This document shows, piece by piece, positions 24,470 through 34,671 of a stretch of DNA of 41,631 nucleotides. The notes beneath the pieces were generated by a model. That model was not told the origin of the DNA and did no database searches. It was given only the letters and a program-made list of their open reading frames with translations. The position numbers and the translations under genes are program-made. Position 1 is the stretch's first letter. Each line of letters begins with the position of its first letter. The DNA comes from Gammaproteobacteria bacterium. GTDB lineage: Bacteria; Pseudomonadota; Gammaproteobacteria; Burkholderiales; Burkholderiaceae_B. The stretch is from positions 1 to 41,631 of the forward strand of contig JAURJT010000033.1 in NCBI GenBank assembly GCA_030832095.1. The letters are read 5' to 3'.

Positions 24470-25288
24470 TTATTTAATACCCGCCCGCATAAACGATTGC
24501 ACAAATTGTCGTTGAAAAATTAAAAATCCAATCAGTAATGGCCCCGAAGTCAACAAGGTTGCCGCAGTGATGACCGACCAGTCAATGCCCTGATCGGTTG
24601 ATGAGAAAACTTGCAGACCGACCGTCAACGGCCTAGAGCCGACAGAGTTGCTCACCACTAGAGGCCATAAGAAATTGTTCCAGTGATAACTAACTGAGAC
24701 AAGCGCAAAGGCGAGATATGTGGGCTTGGCTAAAGGGATATACACATGGCGCAATACCCGCAAAGCGGTAGCGCCTTCCATTTCAGCGGCCTCGACAAGC
24801 TCTTTAGGTATTGTTCTGAAGGTTTGTCTCAACAAAAATATCGCAAAGGCAGAGGCAAAGTAAGGCAAGCCAATACCAAATAATGTGTCTACCAAACCAA
24901 GCTTGGTTAAGGTTTGATAGTTTCTAACAATCAGAATTTCGGGCATGATCATCAGTTGAATCAGCACCAATGAAAACATCAGGTTTTTGCCGCAAAACTC
25001 GTAGCGTGCAAAGGCGTAGGCTGCCAAGGTACACAGCACTAACTGCAGCGCCAAAATGGTGGTCACCAACAATGTGGTGTTTAAAAAATAGCGGGCAAAC
25101 GGTGCTGCATCCCAAGCGATCAAAAAGTTATCGAACGTTAAAGGAGCCGTCAACACAAGTTTGGTGGCAAACTCCGACGGATGAAAGGCAGCCCAACCGG
25201 CGTACAGCAAGGGCGAAATCCACAACAGAGCCAACACCCACGCCCCCAGTGTTGATAACCATCCAGCGTGTGCACCCTGCGCTCTCAT
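24470..25288 (-). CDS. ugpE: UgpE-like ABC transporter permease
   Basis: 272-aa MalG/UgpE-type inner-membrane permease with about six hydrophobic segments. The EAA coupling loop is clear: ELVEAAEMEGATALRVLRHVYIPLAKP. The start overlaps the ugpA stop by 4 bp, indicating translational coupling. With UgpA it forms the heterodimeric channel of a carbohydrate-type importer. Assignment to glycerol-3-phosphate/glycerophosphodiester rests on the UgpB-like binding protein and the PHO box, not on this sequence alone. Confidence 0.85.
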   Translation of the reverse strand: MRAQGAHAGWLSTLGAWVLALLWISPLLYAGWAAFHPSEFATKLVLTAPLTFDNFLIAWDAAPFARYFLNTTLLVTTILALQLVLCTLAAYAFARYEFCGKNLMFSLVLIQLMIMPEILIVRNYQTLTKLGLVDTLFGIGLPYFASAFAIFLLRQTFRTIPKELVEAAEMEGATALRVLRHVYIPLAKPTYLAFALVSVSYHWNNFLWPLVVSNSVGSRPLTVGLQVFSSTDQGIDWSVITAATLLTSGPLLIGFLIFQRQFVQSFMRAGIK

Positions 25289-26160
25289 CGGTAGTGCGCT
25301 CTACGATCAAGCACAAAAAATTGCAGCAAGCCCACCAACGCCAACAGCGCAAGCAGCACGGCCGTCAGCGCAGACGCATAACCTTGATCCCAAAATTTAA
25401 AGCCCACCTCATACAGATGAAACAGCAGTAACGATGAGGCGTTATTAGGCCCACCTTTGGTCATCACGATAATATGGTCGACCATTCTGAAGGCATTGAT
25501 TAAGGCATTAACCAACACAAAAATGGTGGTAGGCATCAATAGTGGCCATTGGATGCGCCTGAAGAAATACCAACTGCTCGCACCTTCGATCTGTGCCGCT
25601 TCTTTGTAACTAGGGCTGAGCGTTTGCAACGCCGCCAGATAAAAAATCATAAAGAACCCAGCTTCTTTCCAGATCGCCACAACAATCACCGAACCCAAGA
25701 CCAAGTTTGGATCGCCTAGCCAGTTCTGGCTCGCAAAACCAAACGCTTGCAATACTTGATTAATCAAGCCATAGCCTGGTGTGTAAAAGAAAATCCAAAT
25801 ATTGGCTACCGCAATCATCGGCAACACGGTTGGCAAAAAATAAGATAGGCGTAAAAACTGGCGCCCCGGAATTTTGTCATTGACCCAGAGCGCCATGCTG
25901 ACCGAGAGTGCGATTGAAATCGGAATTGTCGCCAGCGCAAACCACAGGTTATTGATCAACGATTTCCAAAAGATCGGATCTTCGATCATGCCCTGATAAT
26001 TATCTAACCCAACAAATACGCTCGCACGCCCACCACGCGGGGTCGACATTAAACTATCGATCAGCGTGGCCACGGCAGGGTAATGCGTAAAGCCCACCAA
26101 AAAAACAAAGGCGGGCAAGAGCAGCAAATACGCGTAAATCTGGTGGCGCAACGTGTGCAT
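25285..26160 (-). CDS. ugpA: UgpA-like ABC transporter permease
   Basis: 291-aa MalF/UgpA-type permease. Six membrane segments start with IYAYLLLLPAFVFLVGFTHY, and the coupling loop is SYKEAAQIEGASSWYFFRRIQWPLL. The P-loop-like periplasmic turn after segment 1 (TLIDSLMS…) is typical. It is separated from ugpB by 121 bp containing a strong stem-loop and overlaps ugpE by 4 bp. Confidence 0.87.
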   Translation of the reverse strand: MHTLRHQIYAYLLLLPAFVFLVGFTHYPAVATLIDSLMSTPRGGRASVFVGLDNYQGMIEDPIFWKSLINNLWFALATIPISIALSVSMALWVNDKIPGRQFLRLSYFLPTVLPMIAVANIWIFFYTPGYGLINQVLQAFGFASQNWLGDPNLVLGSVIVVAIWKEAGFFMIFYLAALQTLSPSYKEAAQIEGASSWYFFRRIQWPLLMPTTIFVLVNALINAFRMVDHIIVMTKGGPNNASSLLLFHLYEVGFKFWDQGYASALTAVLLALLALVGLLQFFVLDRRAHYR

Positions 26161-26229
26161 GTTTTTATATTGAACTCAACGCACTAAGCTCGTAAGCCAA
26201 TCACTCGGTAGAAGAATTTTTGCAAAAGA

Positions 26230-26264
26230 AACAAGGGTGAGGCATTTTGATACTCACCCTTGTT
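26230..26264 (-). promoter_or_regulatory. Intercistronic stem-loop between ugpB and ugpA
   Basis: Perfect 12-bp inverted repeat AACAAGGGTGAG/CTCACCCTTGTT with an 11-nt loop, followed on the minus strand by TCTTTTG. It sits 17 bp after the ugpB stop. Such a partial terminator or 3'-end stabiliser would keep the binding-protein transcript in excess over the permease transcripts, as is common in ABC operons. Confidence 0.7.
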
Positions 26265-26281
26265 CGCCAGACTCCTGCTCT

Positions 26282-27565
26282 TTACTTTTGATACGGACGC
26301 AGTAAGCGAGTGGCTTCTGCTTGCGCATCTTTCATGGCTTGCTCGGGCGTTTTAGTACCTGTTAACGCCGCTTGCAACCCGTCGTTCAAGGCCTTGGTCA
26401 CGCGCTGGTTGTCATGGGTTGAAAGTTCAGCCACGGCAAACGGCAGTTGATCGCGTGCCACCAACGCGGGTGGAAACTCAGACGCGTATTTTTTCAAAGC
26501 AGGCGTTTCATAGGCCGCGGGCGAAACAGCCACATAGCCTGTGTCAATACTCCATTGCGCTGCACGTGCAGGCTGCGTGAGCCACTTGGCAAATTTATAG
26601 GCGCCCTCTTGCTCGGCTGCCGCAGCTTTTTTGAAGATAAAGAAATTGCCGCCGCCGGTAGGCGACCCTGCACGTGCACCCGCTGGCAACATCGCGACAC
26701 CGAAGTCAAACTTGGCGTTGGCACGAATGTTGGTCAAGTTACCCGTGGTGGTCCAGATCATGGCGGCTTTTTTCTCCATGAAATCGCGCGGTGTTGTACC
26801 CCACTCGACTACGCCTGGCGGGTGAATGCCATGCTTTTTAGACAGATCGACCCAGTAGCTGAGCGCCTGAACGACTTTGGGGTCATCGTACTGAACCTTA
26901 TTGCCCTCGGCATTGGCTAAGATGGCGCCGTTTTGGGTGCTGAAGCCTTGAAACAACCAATATGGAAACCCACTAGAAGGCACTTGAATACCCCACTGCG
27001 TGACGTTGCCGCTTGCATCTTTTTTGGTCAGCTTTTGACCCATGCTGATGGTCTCAGCCCAGGTCTTGGGCGGTGTATTTGGATCAAGTCCGGCTGCTTT
27101 AAAAGCCTCTTTGTTCCAGTACAGCACCACGGTAGAGCGTTGAAACGGCACACCCCAGGTTTTGTTACCAAACTGGCCATTCAACATGAAGGCTGGGAAA
27201 AAACTTTTCAACCAGTCGCGGTCAGCGTCGGTTTTCACAAAGTTATCAATCGGCGAAATCGCATCTTCATCAGCCAGCGTAAACGTATCGGTTGACAACA
27301 AAATGGCGGCCGTGGGCGGTTTGCCTGACTTGTGTGCAGTTAACACTTTAACAATGGTTTCTTGATAGGTACCAGAGTAAACAGGCACGACGTTGTACTC
27401 GGGGTTCTCTTTGTTAAAGTCAGCTGCATACTGGTCGATGGTTTTTGTAATGGGCCCACCCACTGCAACCGGAAAATAAAAAGAAATATCCGTTTTAGCC
27501 AAAACAGCCGCGCTGGTACAAAGCCCCGCAGTCAGTAACGCAATACGACTGAGCATATGTTTCAT
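26282..27565 (-). CDS. ugpB: UgpB-like periplasmic binding protein
   Basis: 427 aa with a signal peptide (LLTAGLCTSAAVLAK, cleavage near 23). It aligns by eye with E. coli UgpB at VPVYSGTYQETIVKVL, VLYWNKEAFKAAGLDP-PPKTW, and NIRANAKFDFGVAMLP, the extracellular-solute-binding family 1 layout. It binds sn-glycerol-3-phosphate or its diesters in characterised members; here the ligand is inferred from similarity plus the upstream PHO box. An AAAGGA Shine-Dalgarno is present and ugpC ends 17 bp upstream, so the order C-B-A-E differs from the E. coli ugpBAECQ order. Confidence 0.86.
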   Translation of the reverse strand: MKHMLSRIALLTAGLCTSAAVLAKTDISFYFPVAVGGPITKTIDQYAADFNKENPEYNVVPVYSGTYQETIVKVLTAHKSGKPPTAAILLSTDTFTLADEDAISPIDNFVKTDADRDWLKSFFPAFMLNGQFGNKTWGVPFQRSTVVLYWNKEAFKAAGLDPNTPPKTWAETISMGQKLTKKDASGNVTQWGIQVPSSGFPYWLFQGFSTQNGAILANAEGNKVQYDDPKVVQALSYWVDLSKKHGIHPPGVVEWGTTPRDFMEKKAAMIWTTTGNLTNIRANAKFDFGVAMLPAGARAGSPTGGGNFFIFKKAAAAEQEGAYKFAKWLTQPARAAQWSIDTGYVAVSPAAYETPALKKYASEFPPALVARDQLPFAVAELSTHDNQRVTKALNDGLQAALTGTKTPEQAMKDAQAEATRLLRPYQK

Positions 27566-27582
27566 CTTTAGTCCTTTTTAGT

Positions 27583-28599
27583 TTAAATACGTCGTCCATG
27601 TTCATCGAACCAGTGCAGGTTCAATGGGTTCCAACTCAGTTGCACTTCACCTTGCACGGCCAGAGCATGCTTACCCTGAGCACGCACAGCCAACATTTGC
27701 GAGCCGACGCGTGCATGCAGCAACAAGTCGGCCCCCGTAAATTCTGTTTTTTCAACGACAAAACTTGGGCCACTGCCAAGCACAATGTCTTCAGGGCGCA
27801 GCCCCAGGCGAACCGCACCTGCAGGTGGTGTGACCGCAACGCTGCTGCCGGCGATTCGCCCTTGCTCGAGCGCGAGAATATTCATACGTGCACTACCAAT
27901 AAACTGCGCCGCGAACAACGTGCCGGGCCGTTGGTAGATCTCAAACGGGGTAGCAATTTGTTCGACACGTCCACCGTTTAACAGCACCACTCGATCCGCC
28001 ATGCTCATGGCCTCAGTTTGATCGTGCGTCACATACACGACTGACAAACCTAGCTTGAGTTGCAGGGCGCGCAGCTCGTGACGCATCTCTTGACGAAGTT
28101 GTGCATCAAGGTTTGAAAGAGGCTCGTCCATCAAACACAAACGGCTGTCGGCCACCAAGGCACGCGCGAGGGCCACGCGTTGCTGCTGACCACCTGATAA
28201 CTGACCGGGCTTGCGCTCTTGATAAGCCGTCAGACTCAACAGATCAAGCACCTTTTTTAAGCGCGACTGCAACTCAGTAGAAGGCACCCGCCGCACGCGT
28301 AAGCCAAACACGATATTCTCAGCGACAGACAAATGCGGAAACAAAGCGTAGTTTTGAAATACCATCGACACGCCGCGTTGCGAGGACGGGACCTGTGTCA
28401 CATCGTGATCAAAAATCTTGATCTTCCCGGTTGTAGGGCTTTCAAGACCGGCGATTAACCGCAAAGTCGTGGTCTTGCCGCAGCCCGAAGGGCCAAGCAA
28501 GACTGAAAACTCACCAGTCGCGAGCGTCAAGTCTGTTGGATGCAGCGCTGTGGCGGCATCCCAACTTTTGCTGACGCTAGAAAAACAAACAGCGGTCAT
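27583..28599 (-). CDS. ugpC: UgpC-like ABC transporter ATPase
   Basis: 338 aa from the ATG at 28599. The open frame continues to 28707, but those residues are not ABC-like and would run into the promoter. Walker A GPSGCGKT (36-43), signature LSGGQQQRVALARAL, Walker B CLMDEPLSNLD and an H-loop (VYVTHDQTEAMSM) are intact. The C-terminal part (about 230-338) has the MalK/UgpC TOBE regulatory fold (VRLGLRPEDIVLG). It is the first gene of the operon and the PHO box is about 110 bp upstream. Confidence 0.9.
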   Translation of the reverse strand: MTAVCFSSVSKSWDAATALHPTDLTLATGEFSVLLGPSGCGKTTTLRLIAGLESPTTGKIKIFDHDVTQVPSSQRGVSMVFQNYALFPHLSVAENIVFGLRVRRVPSTELQSRLKKVLDLLSLTAYQERKPGQLSGGQQQRVALARALVADSRLCLMDEPLSNLDAQLRQEMRHELRALQLKLGLSVVYVTHDQTEAMSMADRVVLLNGGRVEQIATPFEIYQRPGTLFAAQFIGSARMNILALEQGRIAGSSVAVTPPAGAVRLGLRPEDIVLGSGPSFVVEKTEFTGADLLLHARVGSQMLAVRAQGKHALAVQGEVQLSWNPLNLHWFDEHGRRI

Positions 28600-28707
28600 T
28601 GGCAAAACTCGTCTCAATTTGTAATGATTATTCGATCGCAGTGCTCGGCCAACCGTATGGCTCACGTACCCCCCTGCTAGCCACTTAGCAATCTTAGCGT
28701 AATTCAA

Positions 28708-28725
28708 ATGACAGGTTTGTGACAG
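28708..28725 (-). promoter_or_regulatory. PHO box (PhoB site) of the ugp-like operon
   Basis: The minus strand reads CTGTCACAAACCTGTCAT: two 7-bp repeats CTGTCAC and CTGTCAT separated by 4 bp, the exact architecture of a PhoB site (consensus CTGTCAT-N4-CTGTCAT), with one mismatch. TAAGAT lies 11 bp downstream in the place expected for the -10 of a PhoB-activated promoter. Confidence 0.85.
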
Positions 28726-28836
28726 CCTATCTTTACATGCTGCAGCGCAAAATAGAGAGGCTATTCAGGCCAACCCGCAGGGGTTATCATCGAGGCACTC
28801 AAGCGCTTCTGCGCCCGAATTGAATCCGCCCCGTTA

Positions 28837-29514
28837 ATGCCACAGACAAACAACACACTCCGTATTTGGGATTTACCCACGCGCTTGTTCCATCTTGCCT
28901 TGGCGCTATGCGTCACGGGCGCGATCGTCACGGTCAAACTGGGGGGGCTTTGGATGGATTGGCATGTGCGCTTGGGCATCATTTCACTTGCACTCATTAC
29001 CTTCAGGGTGATTTGGGGCTTCATCGGCCCGCGCTATGCCCGTTTTACTCAGTTCTATGCCTCGCCCAGGCAGGTGTGGGCGTACTTCAAAGCACCAACG
29101 AAACTTGCCGGCCATAACCCCTTGGGTGCCTGGTCAGTCTTTGGAATGTTGGCAATTATTGGCTGGCAAGGCACGAGCGGCCTGTTTGCTAACGACGATA
29201 TTCTGACCCAAGGGCCGCTCGCCAACATGGTCAGTAGTGCCTGGTCAAACCGCCTGACCAGCCTGCACCAATTCAACGAAATCTTTCTATACGCCGCGAT
29301 TGGTTTGCATTTAGCTGCAATTGCCTTTTACACCTACAAAGGTCAACGCCTGATCATGCCCATGGTGCACGGCGATGTACGAGCCGATGCCCTACCGCAT
29401 CACACCGCCCCCGCTCATGATGACTGGCGCGTGCGCACCAGCGCCGCATTACTCGCCCTCACCTTAGGCACACTTGCCTGGTGGCTGATTCGTCTCGCGT
29501 TCAGCGCGAGTTAA
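28837..29514 (+). CDS. Cytochrome b561-family membrane protein
   Basis: 225 aa with four or five membrane segments. Haem-ligand candidates are the His of RLFHLALAL, DWHVRLG, SLHQFNE and AIGLHLAAIAF, spaced as in the cytochrome b561/Ni-Fe hydrogenase b-subunit family. RLGIISLALITFRVIWGFIG is the second segment signature. It would shuttle electrons at the inner membrane, often with a periplasmic c-type cytochrome; a cytochrome c' gene lies 900 bp away but convergent. It is divergent from the ugp operon. Start at 28837; no strong Shine-Dalgarno. Confidence 0.88.
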   Translation: MPQTNNTLRIWDLPTRLFHLALALCVTGAIVTVKLGGLWMDWHVRLGIISLALITFRVIWGFIGPRYARFTQFYASPRQVWAYFKAPTKLAGHNPLGAWSVFGMLAIIGWQGTSGLFANDDILTQGPLANMVSSAWSNRLTSLHQFNEIFLYAAIGLHLAAIAFYTYKGQRLIMPMVHGDVRADALPHHTAPAHDDWRVRTSAALLALTLGTLAWWLIRLAFSAS

Positions 29515-29550
29515 TATCTTTTTCAATGACTCATTTTTAAGGAAAGTCTC

Positions 29551-30327
29551 ATGCCAATCGTTACCAACGGATCCTGTCGTATTTATTGGCGCGGGGATGG
29601 CGACGCAACGCTACCGGCGCTAGTCCTAGGCAACTCTTTAGGTACCGACCATTCGCTATGGGATCCGATGCTCCATGCGTTGATGCAAAGTTTTTATGTG
29701 GTGCGCTACGACATGCGCGGCCACGGTGGCTCTGAGGCACCACAGGGCGATTACTCGCTCGCTCAACTGACCGATGATGTTCAAGCGGTGATTGCGGCGG
29801 CTCGCTTGAGTTCGTACGACTATTGGGGGATTTCACTGGGCGGCATGGTTGGGATGGAGCTTGCTGCGCGCAAACCCACGGGCCTGCGTCGCGTGGTGCT
29901 CAGCAATACCGCGGCAGAGTTTGATGCTGGGATCTGGGATACCCGTATGGCCGCGCTCAAACAAGGCGGCATGCCGGCAATTATCGATGGTGTGATAGGG
30001 CGCTTTTTCACCCCAGATTTTGTGGCAAAAAATAATATTGAACTTAAGCGTGTTCGCAATACCTCTCTGTCTCTTGCAGCCCATGGGTATGCGGGTTGCT
30101 GTGCTGCGATTCGCGACATGGATTTGTACCCGCGGCTGGCCAACATTCAGGTTCCAGCCTTAGTCGTTGTAGGCGACTCTGACTTATCAACACCCCTGGC
30201 ACGTGGCCAGGCCCTGGTGGATCGTATTAAGGGCGCCAAACTTGTGACGGTGCCTTCAGCGCATATACCGCCCACCGAGATCCCAGAGCAGTACCTGAAA
30301 ACTGTACTGCCGTTCTTGAAGCCTTAA
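29551..30327 (+). CDS. pcaD: 3-oxoadipate enol-lactonase-like alpha/beta hydrolase
   Basis: 258 aa. LGNSLGTDHSLWDP (oxyanion region), YDMRGHGGSEAP, nucleophile elbow YWGISLGGMVGME with Ser95, VVGDSDLSTP (acid) and SAHIPPTEIPEQ (His) match PcaD along the full length. PcaD hydrolyses beta-ketoadipate enol-lactone in the protocatechuate branch of aromatic degradation. No other pca gene is in the window, so the assignment is by sequence only; a related esterase role is possible. AAGGAAAG lies before the ATG. Confidence 0.83.
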   Translation: MPIVTNGSCRIYWRGDGDATLPALVLGNSLGTDHSLWDPMLHALMQSFYVVRYDMRGHGGSEAPQGDYSLAQLTDDVQAVIAAARLSSYDYWGISLGGMVGMELAARKPTGLRRVVLSNTAAEFDAGIWDTRMAALKQGGMPAIIDGVIGRFFTPDFVAKNNIELKRVRNTSLSLAAHGYAGCCAAIRDMDLYPRLANIQVPALVVVGDSDLSTPLARGQALVDRIKGAKLVTVPSAHIPPTEIPEQYLKTVLPFLKP

Positions 30328-30357
30328 GTGGGCGTGTCGTTCTTGATACCTTAAATG
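30311..30357. repeat. Tandem duplication of the pcaD 3' end
   Basis: cgttcttgaagccttaagtg (30311-30330, containing the pcaD stop) is repeated as cgttcttgataccttaaatg (30338-30357), 17 of 20 identical, with a period of 27 bp. The second copy is outside the gene. Confidence 0.75.
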
Positions 30358-30358
30358 A

Positions 30359-30383
30359 AAACGAGGCCTAACAGGCCTCGTTT
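30359..30383. terminator. Bidirectional terminator between pcaD and cytochrome c'
   Basis: Perfect 11-bp stem AAACGAGGCCT/AGGCCTCGTTT with a 3-nt loop, flanked by A- and T-runs. It lies between convergent genes, 31 bp after the pcaD stop and 24 bp after the cytochrome c' stop. Confidence 0.85.
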
Positions 30384-30407
30384 GACGTCAAGTTCAAAGA
30401 ATAGACT

Positions 30408-30866
30408 TTACTTTTTAGCGCGATACGAGTCGTGACAGGCTTTGCAACTTGCACCCACGTCGCCGACGGCTGAACGCAGTTTTTCAAGATCACCACTGCC
30501 TGACACATCCGACAACTTCACCACAGCCGCCTCAAACTTTTGCTGCGCTTGTTTAAAGCCGGCAGCGTCTGACCAGATTTCGGGCTTAGCATCCGTACCT
30601 GCTTGACTGCCAGTCGTGAAAGCAGCCCAAGGCAACACCGACAAGGTTTTCAAAACATCAACGTTGGCTTTAATGGCCGCAGCATCGTACGGTATCGCGC
30701 CTTTAACCGTGGGCTGCATACGACCAAAGTGCGAACTGATTAGTGTCAAAGAGGCCTTACGATATTTAATCGCATCTTCAGGCTTAGCAAACTGCGCTTG
30801 CGCCGTCTGTGCGAACAGAGGGGCTGCAATGGTCAGGGCCAACAACAGCAACTTAATTTTTTTCAT
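30408..30866 (-). CDS. Cytochrome c' (class II c-type cytochrome)
   Basis: 152 aa from the ATG at 30866, preceded by GAGGG at 6 nt; the open frame extends 14 codons further upstream but lacks a ribosome site. Signal peptide cut near 24 (AQTAQAQ). Four-helix pattern with the haem motif Cys141-Lys-Ala-Cys144-His145 near the C-terminus (ASCKACHDSYRAKK), the diagnostic position for class II. The family binds NO and CO and may protect against nitrosative stress or transfer electrons. Periplasmic. Confidence 0.92.
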   Translation of the reverse strand: MKKIKLLLLALTIAAPLFAQTAQAQFAKPEDAIKYRKASLTLISSHFGRMQPTVKGAIPYDAAAIKANVDVLKTLSVLPWAAFTTGSQAGTDAKPEIWSDAAGFKQAQQKFEAAVVKLSDVSGSGDLEKLRSAVGDVGASCKACHDSYRAKK

Positions 30867-30959
30867 GAATCCCTCAAAGAAAGTGATTTTTCGGTAAATA
30901 AAAGACAAGACTCTTAAACGTAAGACTCGATCCGTCAGACTGCAACGGTATTTTTACAG

Positions 30960-32351
<1,392 letters not shown>

Positions 32352-32536
32352 TCAAAAAAACGACAAAATAGTTAAAGATAAGTTTATCACCCCGGTTTAT
32401 ACGCCAATTAGCCTTGCAGGCTTTACACTTCGGGAGTTGCAGTTTTGGCCGGATTTTGCAGTTTGGCTCCAGATGCATCTATACGGGCTTGAACTGGCCG
32501 TATTACCTTAGACTCAATATTTGCGGCAAGCCTCAC

Positions 32537-33151
32537 ATGATGAAATTGCTTTCTTCGCCCACCAGCCCATACGTACGCAAAGTGCGTATTGTCATGATTG
32601 AAAAAAAGCTCGACTATCAATCAGAAAACGCAAATGTGTGGGATGCAGACACCCGCATTCAAGAACACAATCCACTGGGCAAGGTGCCCTGCCTAGTCAC
32701 CGACGATGGCAGCGCACTGTTTGATTCGCGGGTCATTGTTGAGTATCTCGATACGCTCTCGCCCGTTGGCAGCCTGATCCCCAAAGGCGGTCGCGAACGC
32801 GCGGCTGTCAAATGCTGGGAAGCCTTAGCTGACGGCACGCTTGACGCCTGCGTGACGATTGTCAAAGAATTGCAGCGCCCTGACGGGCAACAAAGTCCTG
32901 AATGGATTGAACGCCAGTACGGCAAAATTGATGTCGCGCTAAGCGCCATGGAAACTGGGTTAGGTGATCAGAATTTTTGCATGGGTATTAGCTACACGCT
33001 CGCCGATATCTCGGTCGGGTGCGTGTTGGGCTATATGGATTTACGCTTTGCGCACATCGACTGGCGCAGTACTCATCCCAATTTGGCGCGTATAGACAAA
33101 AAACTGGTGGTGCGCCAAAGTTTTATCGATACTGCACCCCCTGCGGCTTAA
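32537..33151 (+). CDS. Glutathione S-transferase family protein
   Basis: 204 aa from the ATG at 32537 (the next ATG, at 32540, is equally possible); the open frame extends to 32414 but those residues are not GST-like. The N-terminal thioredoxin fold MKLLSSPTSPYVRKVRIVMIEK carries Ser/Pro at the position of the catalytic residue. NPLGKVPCLVTDDG (cis-Pro) and DSRVIVEYLD (glutathione-gamma-Glu site) follow. The C-terminal all-helical domain contains YTLADISVGCVLGYMD (N-capping Asp). It resembles the small YibF-like bacterial GSTs. Substrate unknown. Confidence 0.88.
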   Translation: MMKLLSSPTSPYVRKVRIVMIEKKLDYQSENANVWDADTRIQEHNPLGKVPCLVTDDGSALFDSRVIVEYLDTLSPVGSLIPKGGRERAAVKCWEALADGTLDACVTIVKELQRPDGQQSPEWIERQYGKIDVALSAMETGLGDQNFCMGISYTLADISVGCVLGYMDLRFAHIDWRSTHPNLARIDKKLVVRQSFIDTAPPAA

Positions 33152-33222
33152 AAACAATACCGCCCCAACGGCAGATTGAAACCGCTATGTGACGGTGACG
33201 GCGCAGCGAGGCTATGCCACCG

Positions 33223-34419
33223 TCAGATAATAATGCCACCCCCGAGGCAAATATCACCGTCGTATAACACCGCTGACTGCCCTGGCGTCACGGCCCACTG
33301 CGGCTCGGTAAAACTGAGTGCAAAGGCGGGGTAAGACCCACCTTGATCTGCTGAAGCAGACTGCGCGTCAGGCACACCGCGAGAAGCTACCCCTTGCCCG
33401 CCCGCCGCACTGAGCACGCAATCGGCATCAGCCTGCCGGTACCGTGTTTTTGCGGCATACACCCCAGGTGCCGGGGGCTGTTCATCGACCCAACTCACCT
33501 GTCCTGCCTGCAGTGTGGGCGACAACAACCACGGGTGGTCATGGCCCTCTACGACATGCAATGTATTGCTTGCCATCTCTTTGCGCGCCACGTACCAAAC
33601 TGGCCCCGTACCATCGGCCTGTTGGTGTCCCTTGACACCCCCGATCCCTAAGCCCTTGCGCTGACCAAGCGTATAAAACGACAGGCCGTGATGCGTGCCA
33701 ACCCGCTCGCCTGATTGCGTGACAATCGGCCCGGGGTCTGTGGGCAGATAGCGATTTAAAAACTCACGAAAGGGGCGTTCGCCGATAAAACAGATGCCGG
33801 TTGAGTCTTTTTTTGCGGCGTTCGGCAAACCAATGTTATGGGCAATACGGCGAACCTCATCCTTGGTGATCTCGCCGAGCGGAAACAACGTTTGCGACAA
33901 CTGGGCCTGATTTAATCTGTGCAAAAAATAACTTTGATCCTTCGTATGATCAAGCGCCTTCAACAGTTGGTAACGCGTACCCCGTTGCGTTTGCACCGCG
34001 CGCACCCGAGCGTAGTGACCGGTCGCGATCTGATCTGCGCCTAAGCTCATTGCATGATCTAAAAACGCTTTGAATTTGATCTCGGCGTTGCACAAGACGT
34101 CAGGGTTAGGGGTACGCCCCGCAGAGTACTCGCGCAAAAAATCGGCAAACACTCGATCTTTGTATTCGGCTGCAAAATTCACCGCCTCGATATCAACACC
34201 CACAACGTCGGCTACGCTTGCGGCGTCAAGCCAGTCTTGCCGAGTCGAACAGTACTCTGAGTCGTCATCGTCTTCCCAGTTTTTCATGAACAGGCCGATG
34301 ACCTCGTAGCCCTGCTCTTTTAGCAACCAGGCGGTCACAGACGAGTCAACGCCACCAGACATGCCGACCACGACTCGTTTTTTGCCCCCAACGGGGCGCG
34401 AAGACGCTAAAGAATCCAT
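33223..34419 (-). CDS. mnmA: tRNA-specific 2-thiouridylase MnmA
   Basis: 398 aa from the ATG at 34419; a longer frame begins with GTG at 34479 but adds 20 residues unlike the family. PP-loop [15 protein letters not shown] binds ATP. The catalytic cysteines are in [12 protein letters not shown] and [12 protein letters not shown], and the C-terminal beta-barrel ends [18 protein letters not shown]. It makes s2U34 in tRNA for Lys, Glu and Gln with sulfur relayed from IscS/Tus. A linker of about 25 residues rich in Gly/Ser/Ala interrupts the C-terminal domain ([20 protein letters not shown]), making it slightly longer than usual. Confidence 0.95.
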   Translation of the reverse strand: MDSLASSRPVGGKKRVVVGMSGGVDSSVTAWLLKEQGYEVIGLFMKNWEDDDDSEYCSTRQDWLDAASVADVVGVDIEAVNFAAEYKDRVFADFLREYSAGRTPNPDVLCNAEIKFKAFLDHAMSLGADQIATGHYARVRAVQTQRGTRYQLLKALDHTKDQSYFLHRLNQAQLSQTLFPLGEITKDEVRRIAHNIGLPNAAKKDSTGICFIGERPFREFLNRYLPTDPGPIVTQSGERVGTHHGLSFYTLGQRKGLGIGGVKGHQQADGTGPVWYVARKEMASNTLHVVEGHDHPWLLSPTLQAGQVSWVDEQPPAPGVYAAKTRYRQADADCVLSAAGGQGVASRGVPDAQSASADQGGSYPAFALSFTEPQWAVTPGQSAVLYDGDICLGGGIII

Positions 34420-34498
34420 ATGCAAATTGTAGTCGCTTCGCTGGAGCTTATCTTTGAGCCCTTTGGTCATCTGGCACACCCAAACTGAATCACCCTAA

Positions 34499-34541
34499 GT
34501 CAAGCCTGACGTCAAGCCTGACAACCTGACAACAGGCTGAC
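34499..34541. repeat. 12-bp tandem repeat between mnmA and pntAA
   Basis: GTCAAGCCTGAC occurs twice back to back (34499-34510, 34511-34522), followed by decayed AACCTGAC and AACAGGCTGAC. It is in the divergent promoter region of mnmA and pntAA, so it could be an operator, but the sequence fits no site I know. Confidence 0.65.
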
Positions 34542-34671
34542 ATCTCATCCTGCAGATATAGAAGTTGAGCCATCTCACACGACAAAGTAATTTCTCAGTA
34601 GGGAAACATTAAGCCTAGGGGTCAAAACAGGTAAACTCCCGCTCTAATAGAGATTATCTTCGGAGAAGTCG

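Noticed and set aside
34565..34593. TTGAGC-N17-TAATTT as the pntAA promoter
   Set aside because: The -10 matches poorly and it is about 80 bp from the start codon; not strong enough to list.
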